Source: Pseudomonas fluorescens
GTDB lineage: Bacteria > Pseudomonadota > Gammaproteobacteria > Pseudomonadales > Pseudomonadaceae
Assembly (NCBI RefSeq): GCF_902497625.1
Contig: NZ_CABVGX010000033.1
Location: 1-64,000 of the forward strand
DNA: 64,000 nucleotides
Direction of reading: 5' to 3'
Shown: piece after piece, positions 1 through 9,516 of the stretch
How the letters are laid out: every line of letters begins with the position of its first letter
Position numbering within the stretch: position 1 is the stretch's first letter
Program-made: the position numbers and the translations under genes
The notes under the pieces: model-generated
Databases searched by the model: none
Told to the model about the DNA's origin: nothing
Seen by the model: only the letters and a program-made list of their open reading frames with translations

Positions 1-930
1 GCGCAGCAGTCGTGAACATCTCCGTGCGAATGTCGTGGGACGTCTGCTTCGCAGCCGGACGCAGCCTTCGGCAGCTGCTACAGGTTTCATTTACGCCACG
101 GACTATGTTTACACCACGGCCTACGTTTACCCCACGACTATGTTTACACCACGGACCATGTAGCAGCTGGCGCAGCCTGCGTCCGGCTGCGCAGCAGTCG
201 TGAACAGTACCGTGCAAATCCCGTTGGGCGTCTGCTTCGCAGCCGGACGCAGCCTTCGACAGCTGCTACAGGTTTCATTAACGCCACGGACTATGTTTGC
301 GCCACGGCCTACGTTTACGCCACGGACTATTTTTACCCCACGGACCATGTAGCAGCTGGCGCAGCCTGCGTTCGGCCGCGCAGCAGTCGTGAACATCTCC
401 GTGCAAATCCCGTCGGGCGTCTGCTTCGCAGCCGGACGCAGCCTTCGGCAGCTGCTACAGGTTTCATTTACGCCACGGACTATGTTTGCGCCACGGACTA
501 TGTTTACGCCACGGCCTACGTTTACCCCACGGCCTATTTAACGCCACGGACCATGTAGCAGCTGGCGCAGCCTTCGGCAGCTGCTACAGGTTTCATTTAC
601 GCCACGGGCTATGTTTACGCCACGGCCTACGTTTACCCCACGGCCTATTTAACGCCACGGACCCATGTAGCAGCTGGCGCAGCCTGCGTCCGACTGCGCA
701 GCAGTCGTGAACAGTCCCGTGCGAATGCCGGCGGCGGGCGTCTGCTTCGCAGCCGGACGCAGCCTACGGCAGCTGCTACAGGTTTCATTTACACCAGGGA
801 CGTTTACGCCACGGACCCATGTAGCAGCTGGCGCAGCCTGCGTCCGGCGGCGCAGCAGTCGTGAACAGTCCCGAGCGAACGCCGTCGGGCGTCTGCTTCG
901 CAGCCGGACGCAGCGTTCGGCAACTGCTAC
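1..930. repeat. REPIN array 1 with short tandem linkers
   Basis: Paired inverted REP palindromes (GTAGCAGCTGG...CAGCTGCTAC outer ends) occur at about 1-81 (cut by the window edge), 160-269, 349-458, 667-779 and 821-930. Most complete units are 110 bp. A collapsed unit of only 33 bp lies at 555-587. The linkers between units are degenerate tandem copies of about 18-20 bp built on TTTACGCCACGGACTATG. ORFs in this stretch are low-complexity repeat translations and are not called. Nothing else is recognised up to the lipoprotein gene at 1020. Confidence 0.9.
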
Positions 931-1019
931 AGGTCATCACTCAACTACGATGTGGAGTGACACGCCGCTTTCGCGAGCAAGCTTGATCCTGCGGGGAATC
1001 GCTAAACTCTGTGTCAGGT

Positions 1020-1244
1020 TCAGTCTTCCTCGCGAACCGTTGCCACCTCGTCAGCCCGGACTTTTACCTTGGAACCTGAGATGTCTTCAAATTCATAAAA
1101 ACCATCCTTGGTTTTGGTTTTTGGCATGTCCTTGGTCAGGTACTGCGTACCGTTCTGCAGCGTCACAACCGTTTGCGTCGAGCACCCGGCGAGGGCCAGA
1201 ACTGCTACTGCGACCAGGGGCAAACCCAGATGTCTGATATTCAT
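1020..1244 (-). CDS. YgdI/YgdR-type small lipoprotein (DUF903)
   Basis: A 74-residue protein with a lipoprotein signal peptide: a hydrophobic stretch followed by the lipobox LALAGC, so it is probably lipid-anchored in the cell envelope. The mature part carries the NGTQYLTKDMPK and GFYEFEDISGSKVKVRADEV segments typical of the small SH3-like DUF903 lipoproteins related to E. coli YgdI/YgdR. The ATG at 1244 is preferred over an upstream GTG (1250) because GAGAGG lies five bases upstream of it. The role of this family is not established. It appears to be a single-gene unit. Confidence 0.85.
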   Translation of the reverse strand: MNIRHLGLPLVAVAVLALAGCSTQTVVTLQNGTQYLTKDMPKTKTKDGFYEFEDISGSKVKVRADEVATVREED

Positions 1245-1458
1245 AACCACCTCTCATCCTGAAAAACCATGCGATTGCCGGATCCAGCAATCGGTATTTA
1301 CCTATCGCGGTTGGTGCAGTGGATCACTGGAAAGTTCGATGCCCGCTTAAAAAAACCTGAATAGTGCCGCCGCTTATCCCTTTCCATTTGCGTCGGACCG
1401 GCCCTAGCTGGTATCTGTACGCATAACCAGTAATCGCTCGCCATGGCCCTGTTTTCCC

Positions 1459-3111
1459 GTGATCGCAAACCCGCTTGAAAATCCGCTGTATTACTTGAAC
1501 AACTTCATGCAAGTGCTTGATTGGCTTGAACATCGGTATGCCGATGTATTGAGCGAAGATGAGCAATCCTTCATCAGGCAGTTCGTCCAGCTGCCCCAGG
1601 CATCCCGAGCGTTGCTGGTACGGCTGGTCATGCGCAAGGGTCTGCATTTTCGTGCGAGCAAACTCCATTACATGGAAATTGGCGACATCCCATCGGCCGC
1701 CGAGCCTCTACTCGCACTGGGATGGATTGACGAGCACGCGCCACTGCCACTGGACGCTTTATTCGATGTATTGCTCAAGGCAGAAATACTGCAATGTTTC
1801 GGTCACGCCATCGAACAACCCAAAGCCAGAAAAAACGACTGGCTGCCAGGACTGACCGAACGCTTCCCCGGGGCGCTCGCCTTTACCCAGTGGTGCCCTG
1901 CATTGGCTGATCGCCTGCTCAGCCTGACCGTCATGGACGTGTGTGACCGGTTGCGTTTAATGTTTTTCGGCAACCTCTATCAGGACTGGTCAGAGTTTGT
2001 CCTCGCGGACTTGGGCATCTTTACCTATGAGAAGGTCGAGTTCAGCGCCGACTCAAGGGGCTTGCGCAGCCGCGACGATGTGGATGCCTGCCTGTTTCTC
2101 CACGGATGTCAGCAGCGATTCGAGGCCGGTGAAGCGGTGCTGGACATTGTCGAACAGGTCAACGGGCTGGCCCTGAACAATCCGTGGCTGCAAAAACGCC
2201 GCAACAAATTCCTCTTCCAGATCGCGCAATATTGCGAGCGCAGCGCAGATTTTCCGACTGCCCTGATGATCTATCGCAACTGTGCCTGGCCCGGCTCGCG
2301 CCGTAGGCTGATCCTGGTGCTGGAACGCTGCGGTGAATACGCATTGGCCCTGGACATTGCTGCGACTGCCGAGCAAGCACCGGAAAGCGCCGCCGAGCAG
2401 CAGCAACTACTGCGCATGTTGCCCAGATTGCGCCGCAAACTCGGCGGGCCGCCGATCAAACGTGCTTCTCGCCGGGACATGCTGCGACTGGATTTGCAAT
2501 TACCCAGGACTGATCCGCTGCTGTCGGTGGAGTTTCACGTCAAGGCGCACCTGGCCCAAGACCTGGCGCCGGTGCACTACGTCGAAAACAGCCTGATCAA
2601 TTCATTGTTCGGCCTGCTGTGCTGGCCGGCGATCTTTGCGCCATTGCCGGGCGCGTTCTTTCACCCGTTTCAACGTGGCCCTGTGGATCTTCATCACGAA
2701 GACTTTCATGCGCGCCGGGCCGAACTGTTCCAGAGGTGCCTCGAACAGCTCGACGACGGGCGCTATCGGCAGACGATTCGCGAGCGCTATGCGGCCAAAT
2801 GGGGCGTGCAGTCACCGTTCGTATTCTGGGGCGCACTGAACGAGGAATTGCTCAATCAAGCGCTCGATTGCTTGCCCGCAGACCACCTCAGGCACTGGTT
2901 CAACCGCCTGCTGCTGGACATCAAGGCCAATCGCACCGGCATGCCGGACCTGATCCAGTTCTGGCCGCAGGAAAAGACCTACCGCATGATCGAGGTCAAA
3001 GGCCCCGGCGATCGTTTGCAGGATAACCAATTGCGCTGGCTCGACTTCTGCCATGAACACCAGATGCCCATCGCCGTATGTTACGTGCAATGGGCGGAAC
3101 CGAACCCGTGA
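1459..3111 (+). CDS. FAN1-type structure-specific nuclease (VRR-NUC)
   Basis: A 550-residue protein with a C-terminal VRR-NUC domain, about residues 430-545. Its PD-(D/E)XK-like active site is visible as GMPDLI (D497) and IEVKGPGD (E512, K514), followed by the Q-x-x-W helix QLRWLDF. The N-terminal and middle parts are helical and resemble the SAP/TPR-like region of bacterial FAN1 homologues; a structurally studied FAN1 is known from P. aeruginosa. The family cuts 5' flaps and branched DNA and, in eukaryotes, acts in interstrand-crosslink repair. The start codon is GTG. The gene overlaps the following helicase by 4 bp, so the two are co-transcribed and probably work on the same DNA substrates. 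Confidence 0.9.
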   Translation: MIANPLENPLYYLNNFMQVLDWLEHRYADVLSEDEQSFIRQFVQLPQASRALLVRLVMRKGLHFRASKLHYMEIGDIPSAAEPLLALGWIDEHAPLPLDALFDVLLKAEILQCFGHAIEQPKARKNDWLPGLTERFPGALAFTQWCPALADRLLSLTVMDVCDRLRLMFFGNLYQDWSEFVLADLGIFTYEKVEFSADSRGLRSRDDVDACLFLHGCQQRFEAGEAVLDIVEQVNGLALNNPWLQKRRNKFLFQIAQYCERSADFPTALMIYRNCAWPGSRRRLILVLERCGEYALALDIAATAEQAPESAAEQQQLLRMLPRLRRKLGGPPIKRASRRDMLRLDLQLPRTDPLLSVEFHVKAHLAQDLAPVHYVENSLINSLFGLLCWPAIFAPLPGAFFHPFQRGPVDLHHEDFHARRAELFQRCLEQLDDGRYRQTIRERYAAKWGVQSPFVFWGALNEELLNQALDCLPADHLRHWFNRLLLDIKANRTGMPDLIQFWPQEKTYRMIEVKGPGDRLQDNQLRWLDFCHEHQMPIAVCYVQWAEPNP

Positions 3112-5387
3112 GTTACAGCGTTGCCGTGCGCGCATTGTGCGAGTTCACCGCCAAGGCAGGCGACCTCGATTTGCGTTTCACTCCGTCGCCGACTGCACTG
3201 GAAGGCATCGTTGGCCACCGTACAGTGGCGTCGCGCCGCAGCGAGGGCTATCAAGGTGAAGTTGCCCTGGAAGGTGTTTTTCAGACCTTGAAGGTCAGGG
3301 GCAGGGCGGATGGCTACGATGTTGCGCAAAACTGTCTGGAAGAGGTCAAGACGTATCGCGGCGATCTGAGCAGGCAACCGGCCAACCATCGCCACCTGCA
3401 CTGGGCTCAAGCGAAAGTCTACGGCTGGCTGATGTGCCAGAAACTCGACCTGCAGCACATCAACGTGGCGCTGGTGTATTTCGACATCGTCAGCGAAAAG
3501 GAAACCTGTCTGGTCGAGGCCTTCAGTGCCGCAGACCTCAAGGCGTTTTTTGAACAGCACTGCCGCCTTTTCCTCAAATGGGCCGAGCAGGAAATGGCGC
3601 ATCGCGAGGCACGTAATGCGGCGGCGCAACAACTGGCGTTTCCGCACGCGGAGTTTCGACCCGGGCAACGGCACCTGGCCGAATCCGTGTTCAAGGCCGT
3701 GAGCACCGGCCGTTGCCTGATGGCCCAGGCGCCGACTGGCATCGGCAAGACCGTCGGCACACTGTTTCCGATGCTTAAGGCCTTGGCACCGCAACAACTG
3801 GACAAGGTGTTCTTCCTGACGGCAAAAACGCCGGGGCGCAAACTGGCCCTCGACGCCGCCCAGGTGATTGTCGACAGCGCCGATGCGCCACCCTTGCGGG
3901 TACTGGAGATGATCGCCCGGGACAAGGCCTGCGAGCATCCGGACAAGGCCTGCCACGGCGATTCCTGCCCGCTGGCGCAAGGGTTTTATGATCGCCTGCC
4001 AGCGGCTCGTCAAGCCGCCAGTGACCTGACAATGTTGACCCGGAACGCCTTGCGCCAAGTAGCCTTGATGCACGACGTCTGCCCTTATTATCTCAGCCAG
4101 GAGATGGCGCGCTGGGCGGACGTGGTGGTGGCTGACTACAACTATTACTTCGACTTCAGTGCCTTGCTCTTCGGACTGGCCCAGGCCAGCAACTGGAAGG
4201 TCGCGGTGCTGGTGGATGAAGCGCACAACCTCGTCGAGCGCGGCCGGCAGATGTACAGCGCCAGCCTCGACCAGTCTGCGCTCAATGGCGTAAGAAAAAG
4301 TGCGCCTGAAGTGCTGAAGAAGTCCTTGCAGCGGCTCAACCGGGAATGGAACGCTCTGCATAACCAGCAGTCCGGCGTTTACCAGGCGTACGACAAGCCG
4401 CCGGAGAAACTCATTCAGGCACTGTTCACCTGCAGCGCCAGCATCGGTGATTACCTCAACGATCACCCGCAGGGCCTGGACAGTGCCCTGCAGAGTTTCT
4501 ATTTCGACATGCTGCAGTTCTGCTGGGTGGCCGAGCTTTATGACGAGCAGTTCCTGTTCGACATCAGCAAGCGCGACCTCGACCGCAAGCGCAACCTGTC
4601 AAACCTGTGTTTGCGCAATGTCGTGCCCGCCGGATTTATCCGCCCCCGCTTGACCGCTGCACGCAGCACCGTACTGTTTTCGGCGACCTTGAGCCCGCAG
4701 CACTATTACGCAGATCTGCTCGGAGTGCCGGCAGGCACCGTCTGGATTGATGTCGAGTCGCCGTTCCACGCTGACCAGCTGGCGGTTTCCATCGTCAGCC
4801 AGATTTCCACGCGTTTCGTCCACCGTCAGGCCTCGCTGATCCCGATCGTCGAGTTGATTGCCCGCCAGTTCAGCCAGCGGCCGGGTAACTACCTGGCGTT
4901 TTTCAGCAGCTTCGATTACTTGCAGCAGGTAGCGCAGTTACTCGCGGAGCAACATCCTCATATCAATATGTGGTTGCAATCGCGCGGCATGGCGGAAGGG
5001 CAGCGTCAGGACTTCCTCGATCAATTCACCACGCACAGTCAGGGGGTTGGGTTTGCCGTACTGGGGGGCGCTTTCGGCGAGGGCATCGACCTGCCCGGAG
5101 CACGGCTGATCGGCGCATTTATCGCTACGCTCGGGCTGGCCCAGTTCAACCCGGTCAACGAACAGATGAAGCATCGCATGGCGGCCATATTTGGCGCGGG
5201 GTATGACTATACCTACCTCTACCCGGGCGTTCAGAAAGTAGTCCAGGCCGCGGGAAGGGTGATTCGGACCCAACAGGATCAAGGGGTGGTGATGTTGATC
5301 GATGACCGGTTTGGCGACAGCAAGGTCAAGCAGCTACTGCCGCGCTGGTGGTCAGTCGGCACTGCAGATATGTCCTTCATTAGATAA
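3108..5387 (+). CDS. XPD/DinG-like Fe-S DNA helicase with fused N-terminal PD-(D/E)XK nuclease
   Basis: A protein of about 759 residues. The first 130 residues contain a Cas4/RecB-like nuclease signature: GRADGYD (D68), LEEVKTY (E79, K81) and a downstream QAKVYGW helix. The superfamily 2 helicase follows, with Walker A APTGIGKT near residue 210, DEAH at 370-373, and four cysteines (about 275, 282, 287 and 325) spaced as in the XPD/DinG iron-sulfur domain. Helicase motif VI is seen as QAAGRVIRT. The GTG start at 3108 is chosen because it overlaps the stop codon of the FAN1 gene (GTGA); an in-frame upstream codon at 3078 exists but lies deeper in the neighbour. Expected role: 5'-3' unwinding and trimming of DNA repair intermediates. 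Confidence 0.88.
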   Translation: MSYSVAVRALCEFTAKAGDLDLRFTPSPTALEGIVGHRTVASRRSEGYQGEVALEGVFQTLKVRGRADGYDVAQNCLEEVKTYRGDLSRQPANHRHLHWAQAKVYGWLMCQKLDLQHINVALVYFDIVSEKETCLVEAFSAADLKAFFEQHCRLFLKWAEQEMAHREARNAAAQQLAFPHAEFRPGQRHLAESVFKAVSTGRCLMAQAPTGIGKTVGTLFPMLKALAPQQLDKVFFLTAKTPGRKLALDAAQVIVDSADAPPLRVLEMIARDKACEHPDKACHGDSCPLAQGFYDRLPAARQAASDLTMLTRNALRQVALMHDVCPYYLSQEMARWADVVVADYNYYFDFSALLFGLAQASNWKVAVLVDEAHNLVERGRQMYSASLDQSALNGVRKSAPEVLKKSLQRLNREWNALHNQQSGVYQAYDKPPEKLIQALFTCSASIGDYLNDHPQGLDSALQSFYFDMLQFCWVAELYDEQFLFDISKRDLDRKRNLSNLCLRNVVPAGFIRPRLTAARSTVLFSATLSPQHYYADLLGVPAGTVWIDVESPFHADQLAVSIVSQISTRFVHRQASLIPIVELIARQFSQRPGNYLAFFSSFDYLQQVAQLLAEQHPHINMWLQSRGMAEGQRQDFLDQFTTHSQGVGFAVLGGAFGEGIDLPGARLIGAFIATLGLAQFNPVNEQMKHRMAAIFGAGYDYTYLYPGVQKVVQAAGRVIRTQQDQGVVMLIDDRFGDSKVKQLLPRWWSVGTADMSFIR

Positions 5388-5505
5388 TTGATCGCAGCGT
5401 CCATGGGCGGACTCAATAGCCGGTTTGATGCGGGAAATGCTTTTGCCCTTTCCAAATTTTCGGTTTGTTTCATACTCCACAAAAGCATTCTGAAGTGAGA
5501 GCTCA

Positions 5506-7425
5506 ATGAGCGAGGATCGAAGCAAAGCCAGTACCCTCGAGGACGGTCGTTTACGCCTGTTGATCGATGCTGTGATTGATTATGCAATCTACATGTTGGA
5601 TCCCGAAGGCATCATCACCAGCTGGAACGCCGGAGCCAAGCGGTTCAAGGGGTGTGAGGAAGCCGAGATTCTCGGGCAACACTTTTCGCGTTTCTACACC
5701 GACGAGGATCGCCGGACCGGGCTTCCGCAACGGGCGCTTGACACAGCGATTGATGAGGGGCGCTTCGAGGGCGAAGGCTGGCGGGTGCGTAAAGACGGCT
5801 CCCATTTCTGGTGTCATGTAGTCATCGACCCGATCTTCAGTAGCACCGGAGAGTTGCTGGGCTTCGCCAAGATCACCCGCGACCTCACCGACCGCAAAAT
5901 GGCAGAAGAAACCCTGAAGCAAAGCGAGCAGCAGTTTCGGCTGTTGGTACAGAGCGTCACCGACTACGCCATCTACATGCTTGCCCCGGACGGACGGCTC
6001 ACTAACTGGAATCCCGGTGCGCAGCGAATCAAGGGCTACCGGCCCGAGGAGGTCATTGGCCAGCATTTTTCGCTGTTCTATACACCTGAGGACCGCGAGG
6101 CGGGTGAACCGCAGCGTACTTTGGACAGCGCTGTGCGCGAAGGTCGTTTTGAACACAAGGGTTGGCGAGTGCGCAAGGATGGCACGCGGTTCATGGCCCA
6201 CGTCGTCGTTGATCCTATTTGGGGCGAAACCGGCACTTTGCTCGGGTTTGCCAAGATCACCCGTGATATCACCGAAGCGACGCTTGCCCAGCAGACCCTG
6301 GAGAAAACCCGGGAAGCGCTGTTCCAGGCGCAGAAGATGCAGGCGATCGGCCAGCTTAGCGGCGGCATCGCCCATGATTTCAACAATCTGCTGACGGTGA
6401 TACTGGGCAATCTGGAAATCGTGCGCAAACGAGTGGGTGACGACCCGCGCATCACTCGCCTGCTGGACAATGCCACTCAGGGTGCCCAGCGCGGTGTGTC
6501 TTTGACTCAGCGGATGCTTGCCTTCGCTCGACGCCAGGAACTCAAGACCGAAGCGGTTGATATACCTCAGCTGATACTGGGCATCAGTGGGCTGTTGCGC
6601 AGTTCCCTGGGGCCTTCAGTCGTTCTGGAAACGCGGTTCCCGCCTGCGCTTGAGGCGGTAATCGCGGACGTCAACCAACTTGAACTGGCGGTGCTGAACC
6701 TGGCGACCAATGCTCGCGACGCCATGCCCCATGGCGGCAAGATCACCATCAGCGCCAAAACCGAAGAAGCCAGCGCACAGCCACAGTTGCCTCTGGAGAG
6801 CGGGCGTTACGTTTGCCTGAGTGTGATCGATACCGGGGAGGGCATGGATGAAAGCACGTTGGCCAAGGCCATGGACCCTTTTTTCACCACAAAAGGTGTA
6901 GGTAAAGGCACCGGGTTGGGGTTGTCGATGGTGCATGGTTTCATCGAACAATCGGGTGGCCGCTTTATTCTCAAGAGTCAGAAGGAACAGGGCACGATCG
7001 CCGAATTGTGGTTGCCGGTATCCACCCGCGATGCGCGAACCACGTCGGCAGCGCAAGACGTCGCGCCGCCGGTGCCTCGTTTGTGCGTCATGGTGGTGGA
7101 CGACGACAGCCTGGTGCTGACCAGCACCTGTCTGTTGCTTGAAGACCTCGGGCATCGAGTGATCAGTGCGGTGTCGGCGGCGCACGCGTTGAAAGTGTTA
7201 GACAGTGATCAGGCCGTCGATCTGGTGATCACCGATATGGCCATGCCGCAGATGGATGGCGCACAGCTGGCACAAGAAATCAGAAATCTCAAACCGGACC
7301 TGCCGATTATTCTCGCGACCGGTTACGCCGAGAGGCTGGAAGGCTTTGCGACTCGATTGCCAAGGTTGTCCAAGCCTTTCACTCAGCTCAATCTGGTAGA
7401 GATCATTGCCTCGACGATGAAATAA
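5506..7425 (+). CDS. PAS-PAS hybrid sensor histidine kinase with C-terminal receiver
   Basis: A 639-residue soluble kinase. Two near-duplicate PAS/PAC domains (about 20-130 and 145-260) share the DYAIYM...WN.GA.R.KG...IGQHFS pattern. A HisKA domain follows with H-box GGIAHDFNN (His290), then an HATPase_c domain with GKGTGLGLSMVHG, and a CheY-like receiver with VVDDD and phospho-acceptor D577 in LVITDMAMPQMDG. No membrane segment is present, so it senses a cytoplasmic signal; the HDFNN H-box is the type found in many PAS hybrid kinases. It stands alone, with no response regulator beside it. The start has a purine-rich GTGAGAG about 8 bases upstream. Confidence 0.92.
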   Translation: MSEDRSKASTLEDGRLRLLIDAVIDYAIYMLDPEGIITSWNAGAKRFKGCEEAEILGQHFSRFYTDEDRRTGLPQRALDTAIDEGRFEGEGWRVRKDGSHFWCHVVIDPIFSSTGELLGFAKITRDLTDRKMAEETLKQSEQQFRLLVQSVTDYAIYMLAPDGRLTNWNPGAQRIKGYRPEEVIGQHFSLFYTPEDREAGEPQRTLDSAVREGRFEHKGWRVRKDGTRFMAHVVVDPIWGETGTLLGFAKITRDITEATLAQQTLEKTREALFQAQKMQAIGQLSGGIAHDFNNLLTVILGNLEIVRKRVGDDPRITRLLDNATQGAQRGVSLTQRMLAFARRQELKTEAVDIPQLILGISGLLRSSLGPSVVLETRFPPALEAVIADVNQLELAVLNLATNARDAMPHGGKITISAKTEEASAQPQLPLESGRYVCLSVIDTGEGMDESTLAKAMDPFFTTKGVGKGTGLGLSMVHGFIEQSGGRFILKSQKEQGTIAELWLPVSTRDARTTSAAQDVAPPVPRLCVMVVDDDSLVLTSTCLLLEDLGHRVISAVSAAHALKVLDSDQAVDLVITDMAMPQMDGAQLAQEIRNLKPDLPIILATGYAERLEGFATRLPRLSKPFTQLNLVEIIASTMK

Positions 7426-7515
7426 ACGATGCACCGTGGGGGAAATGTTTCGGGCGCAGTGAATTTTTCACCGTCGTGCAGCTCAGAAATATAAGGCCTT
7501 GCGGAGCTGTTGATC

Positions 7516-8040
7516 ATGCATCCTCACACTGGAAATTCGCTGGTTCAGTTGTTCTTCGCAGATGACGGACAGACGCCCAATAGTCGCCTGCCGGTGCTGA
7601 TCTACCAGAACGTCGCGCTTGACTCGGCAGATAAGGCCCGAGCGTTCGAGGTATTGTTCGCTGCTAACGACTGGCCCGCGCAATGGCGCGCGCAAGTATT
7701 TGACTATCACCATTACCACTCCAATGCCCACGAAGTACTCGGCGTTGCCAAAGGTCGGGCGCGGCTCAAGCTCGGTGGCCCAGCCGGGGCGGAGCAAGTG
7801 CTGGAGGAGGGCGACGTGTTGATTCTGCCCGCCGGTACGGGCCATTGCAGTCTGGAGCAGAGCGCAGATTTTCTGGTGGTGGGAGCCTATCCGCGAGGCC
7901 AGGGAGACTACGATATTCAGCGTCCCGACCCCGATACCCACGCCGCGTCCATGGCCCGCATCGCCAAAGTGAAGCTTCCCGATGCCGATCCGGTTTACGG
8001 CAACAAAGGTCCTTTGGTCGACACCTGGCTTGCCGTCTGA
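7516..8040 (+). CDS. YjlB-like cupin protein
   Basis: A protein of about 174 residues with a single cupin barrel. The metal-binding cupin motif appears as HYHSNAHEVLGV followed by EEGDVLILPAGTGHC. The tail DIQRPD...VPLPDADPVYG-like pattern (here KLPDADPVYGNKGPL) is shared by YjlB-type cupins. Enzymatic activity is unknown for the family. The ATG at 7516 is preferred over a TTG at 7510 because GGAG at 7503-7506 is correctly spaced only for the ATG. It is monocistronic, between the kinase and a membrane protein of unknown function. Confidence 0.85.
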   Translation: MHPHTGNSLVQLFFADDGQTPNSRLPVLIYQNVALDSADKARAFEVLFAANDWPAQWRAQVFDYHHYHSNAHEVLGVAKGRARLKLGGPAGAEQVLEEGDVLILPAGTGHCSLEQSADFLVVGAYPRGQGDYDIQRPDPDTHAASMARIAKVKLPDADPVYGNKGPLVDTWLAV

Positions 8041-8083
8041 ACTTGTCGGCAGACGGTTCTTCTAACTGCTTTCGATTTCGTGC

Positions 8084-8629
8084 GTGATTCCCGTGCCAAG
8101 AATACTGACTGACATTCCGTTGGAAGAAACCCTCACCGAACATAACGCCAAGATGTTCGGCTCTCCCAAGGAGCGCCTGGATTTCTACCGGCGCGAAATT
8201 CAATACGAAACCAGCATCCTTGCCAATCGCACCGACGCTTACCTGACGGCGCAATCTTTTCTGGTGATTGCCTTCGCGTCGTGCATGGCTAATCTCAATC
8301 CGGAATGGGGGAAGTTGTTCACATTGGTGGTGCCGCCGTTTCTGGCACTGCTGGGCGTACTCAGTTCTTTGAATGCCTGGCCTGGCATCCGTGCTGCTTA
8401 TGACATCATTGACCACTGGCATTTCAAGCAAAGTGAGTTGCTGCGCAGCGAACCTCTGATGGGAATGGCCTACGACGAGTCGCCGTTATTCAGTGAGATG
8501 GAGTCATCGCACAAGGGCTATCGCAAGTCGCTACTGTTCTCGGTACGCACGCCCTGGATCTTCGCAACGTTCTGGATCCTGCTCGGGTTCTATGCGTTTT
8601 ATATTCAGGTCACCGACCCGCTGGGTTGA
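8084..8629 (+). CDS. hypothetical membrane protein with two hydrophobic regions
   Basis: A 181-residue protein not assigned to a named family. An N-terminal amphipathic helical part (KERLDFYRREIQYETSILANRTDAYLTAQSF) leads into a hydrophobic pair around residues 60-100 (VIAFASCMANL; LFTLVVPPFLALLGVLSSLNAW). A final membrane segment lies near 155-175 (WIFATFWILLGFYAFYI). The topology, with a helical cytoplasmic region and a paired membrane hairpin, recalls small SLATT/RipA-like proteins, but this is only a resemblance. The start is GTG; an internal ATG (KMFGSP) is a possible alternative. REP-like sequence follows immediately downstream. Confidence 0.6.
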   Translation: MIPVPRILTDIPLEETLTEHNAKMFGSPKERLDFYRREIQYETSILANRTDAYLTAQSFLVIAFASCMANLNPEWGKLFTLVVPPFLALLGVLSSLNAWPGIRAAYDIIDHWHFKQSELLRSEPLMGMAYDESPLFSEMESSHKGYRKSLLFSVRTPWIFATFWILLGFYAFYIQVTDPLG

Positions 8630-8637
8630 ACCCGAAA

Positions 8638-8690
8638 CCTTTAGCAGCTGGCGAAGCCTGCGTCCGCTTCGCCCACTGCCACAGCGTCAT
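8638..8690. repeat. degenerate REP palindrome
   Basis: TAGCAGCTGGCGAAGCCTGCGTCC is followed by an inverted GGACGC-like arm broken by substitutions. It is the same REP family as the arrays, between convergent genes. Confidence 0.7.
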
Positions 8691-8698
8691 CACTTCAT

Positions 8699-9175
8699 TT
8701 ACGCCGCCAGATGACTCGTACTCATTTCTTTCTTGTACTGAGCTTTCATTTTTTCCATCTCAGCACCCAGCTCTTCCAGGGTAGCGTTGCCCAGCAGCTT
8801 CTTCGCCTGCGGGAACATTTCCTCTTCCTCCTCTTCAATGTGGTGCTCAAGTAGTTCCTTGACCACTTTCACACGCCCGGAAAATTCCAGACTGGCCGGA
8901 TCAGTAGCTTTCAGGTCTGGCAGTACCAGCGCATCAACGGTGCGGTGTTCTTCCTTGGCTTCGTAATACATGATGTCCTGTTCCTTACCCCCCGCTTCTT
9001 TAAATGCCGGATAAAGAATTTCTTCTTCAAGACGCGTATGGATAGTGATCTCCATCTCCAGTTTGGCGAGCAGGTCAGTACGTTTTTTCACACCGCGTTC
9101 AGTGGACTCGCTCAACTGCGCCAGGATGGCTTTTACGCGTTCATGGTCGGCTTTCAACAGGTCAATGGCGTTCAT
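8699..9175 (-). CDS. hemerythrin HHE cation-binding protein
   Basis: A 158-residue, all-helical protein. Iron ligands of the HHE fold are visible: ADHERV (first helix), TIHTRLEEEILYP (H-x3-E), EEHRTVDAL, and LLEHHIEEEEEEMFP (H-x3/4-E). The hemerythrin-like domain spans about residues 1-145 and binds a di-iron centre; family members sense or carry O2 or protect against nitrosative and oxidative stress. The length is normal. The ATG has AAGA in an AT-rich leader upstream. It is transcribed alone, divergently from the dehydrogenase gene at 9517. Confidence 0.93.
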   Translation of the reverse strand: MNAIDLLKADHERVKAILAQLSESTERGVKKRTDLLAKLEMEITIHTRLEEEILYPAFKEAGGKEQDIMYYEAKEEHRTVDALVLPDLKATDPASLEFSGRVKVVKELLEHHIEEEEEEMFPQAKKLLGNATLEELGAEMEKMKAQYKKEMSTSHLAA

Positions 9176-9516
9176 GGTCTTTCTCTCATCAAGTCAGGGG
9201 TTGAGCGCGAACGGTCTCTAGGCCGAATGTCGCTTATACTGATGGAGCATATGTCGTGCCGTTCCGGATGATCTTCAAAACACCTTTTGATTCAATAACT
9301 TAAATGCCTTGGTCATTATTGTTGATCGTGCAGGTTGCATGAGCCGGTAAATTGACTCATGCAGTACGCGGCACTACGGTAACAGGCACTTACTAGACCG
9401 CGTTTGTACCTTGAACCGCTGATCAGATTCGCCATATTTCTGACTGAACTAGCACCCTCCCGATGCTCCCTTAATACAGACAACCATTGTCTCTATAAAC
9501 TAGCGAGGATGCAGCC
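9176..9516. other. non-coding divergent intergenic region
   Basis: 341 bases between the hemerythrin gene and the divergent dehydrogenase gene. It presumably carries both promoters. No gene, REP or clear operator was recognised in it. Confidence 0.6.

Noticed and set aside
1..930. CRISPR-like appearance of array 1 (regularly spaced repeats)
   Set aside because: The repeats are palindromic REP pairs, and the spacers are themselves tandem repeats of each other. There are no unique spacers and no cas genes.
707..1237. 176-residue plus-strand open frame
   Set aside because: It is translated from REPIN DNA and runs antisense over the DUF903 lipoprotein gene.
3081..4466. 461-residue antisense open frame under the helicase gene
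   Set aside because: It is a high-GC shadow frame with no recognisable motif, and the opposite strand has full helicase motifs.
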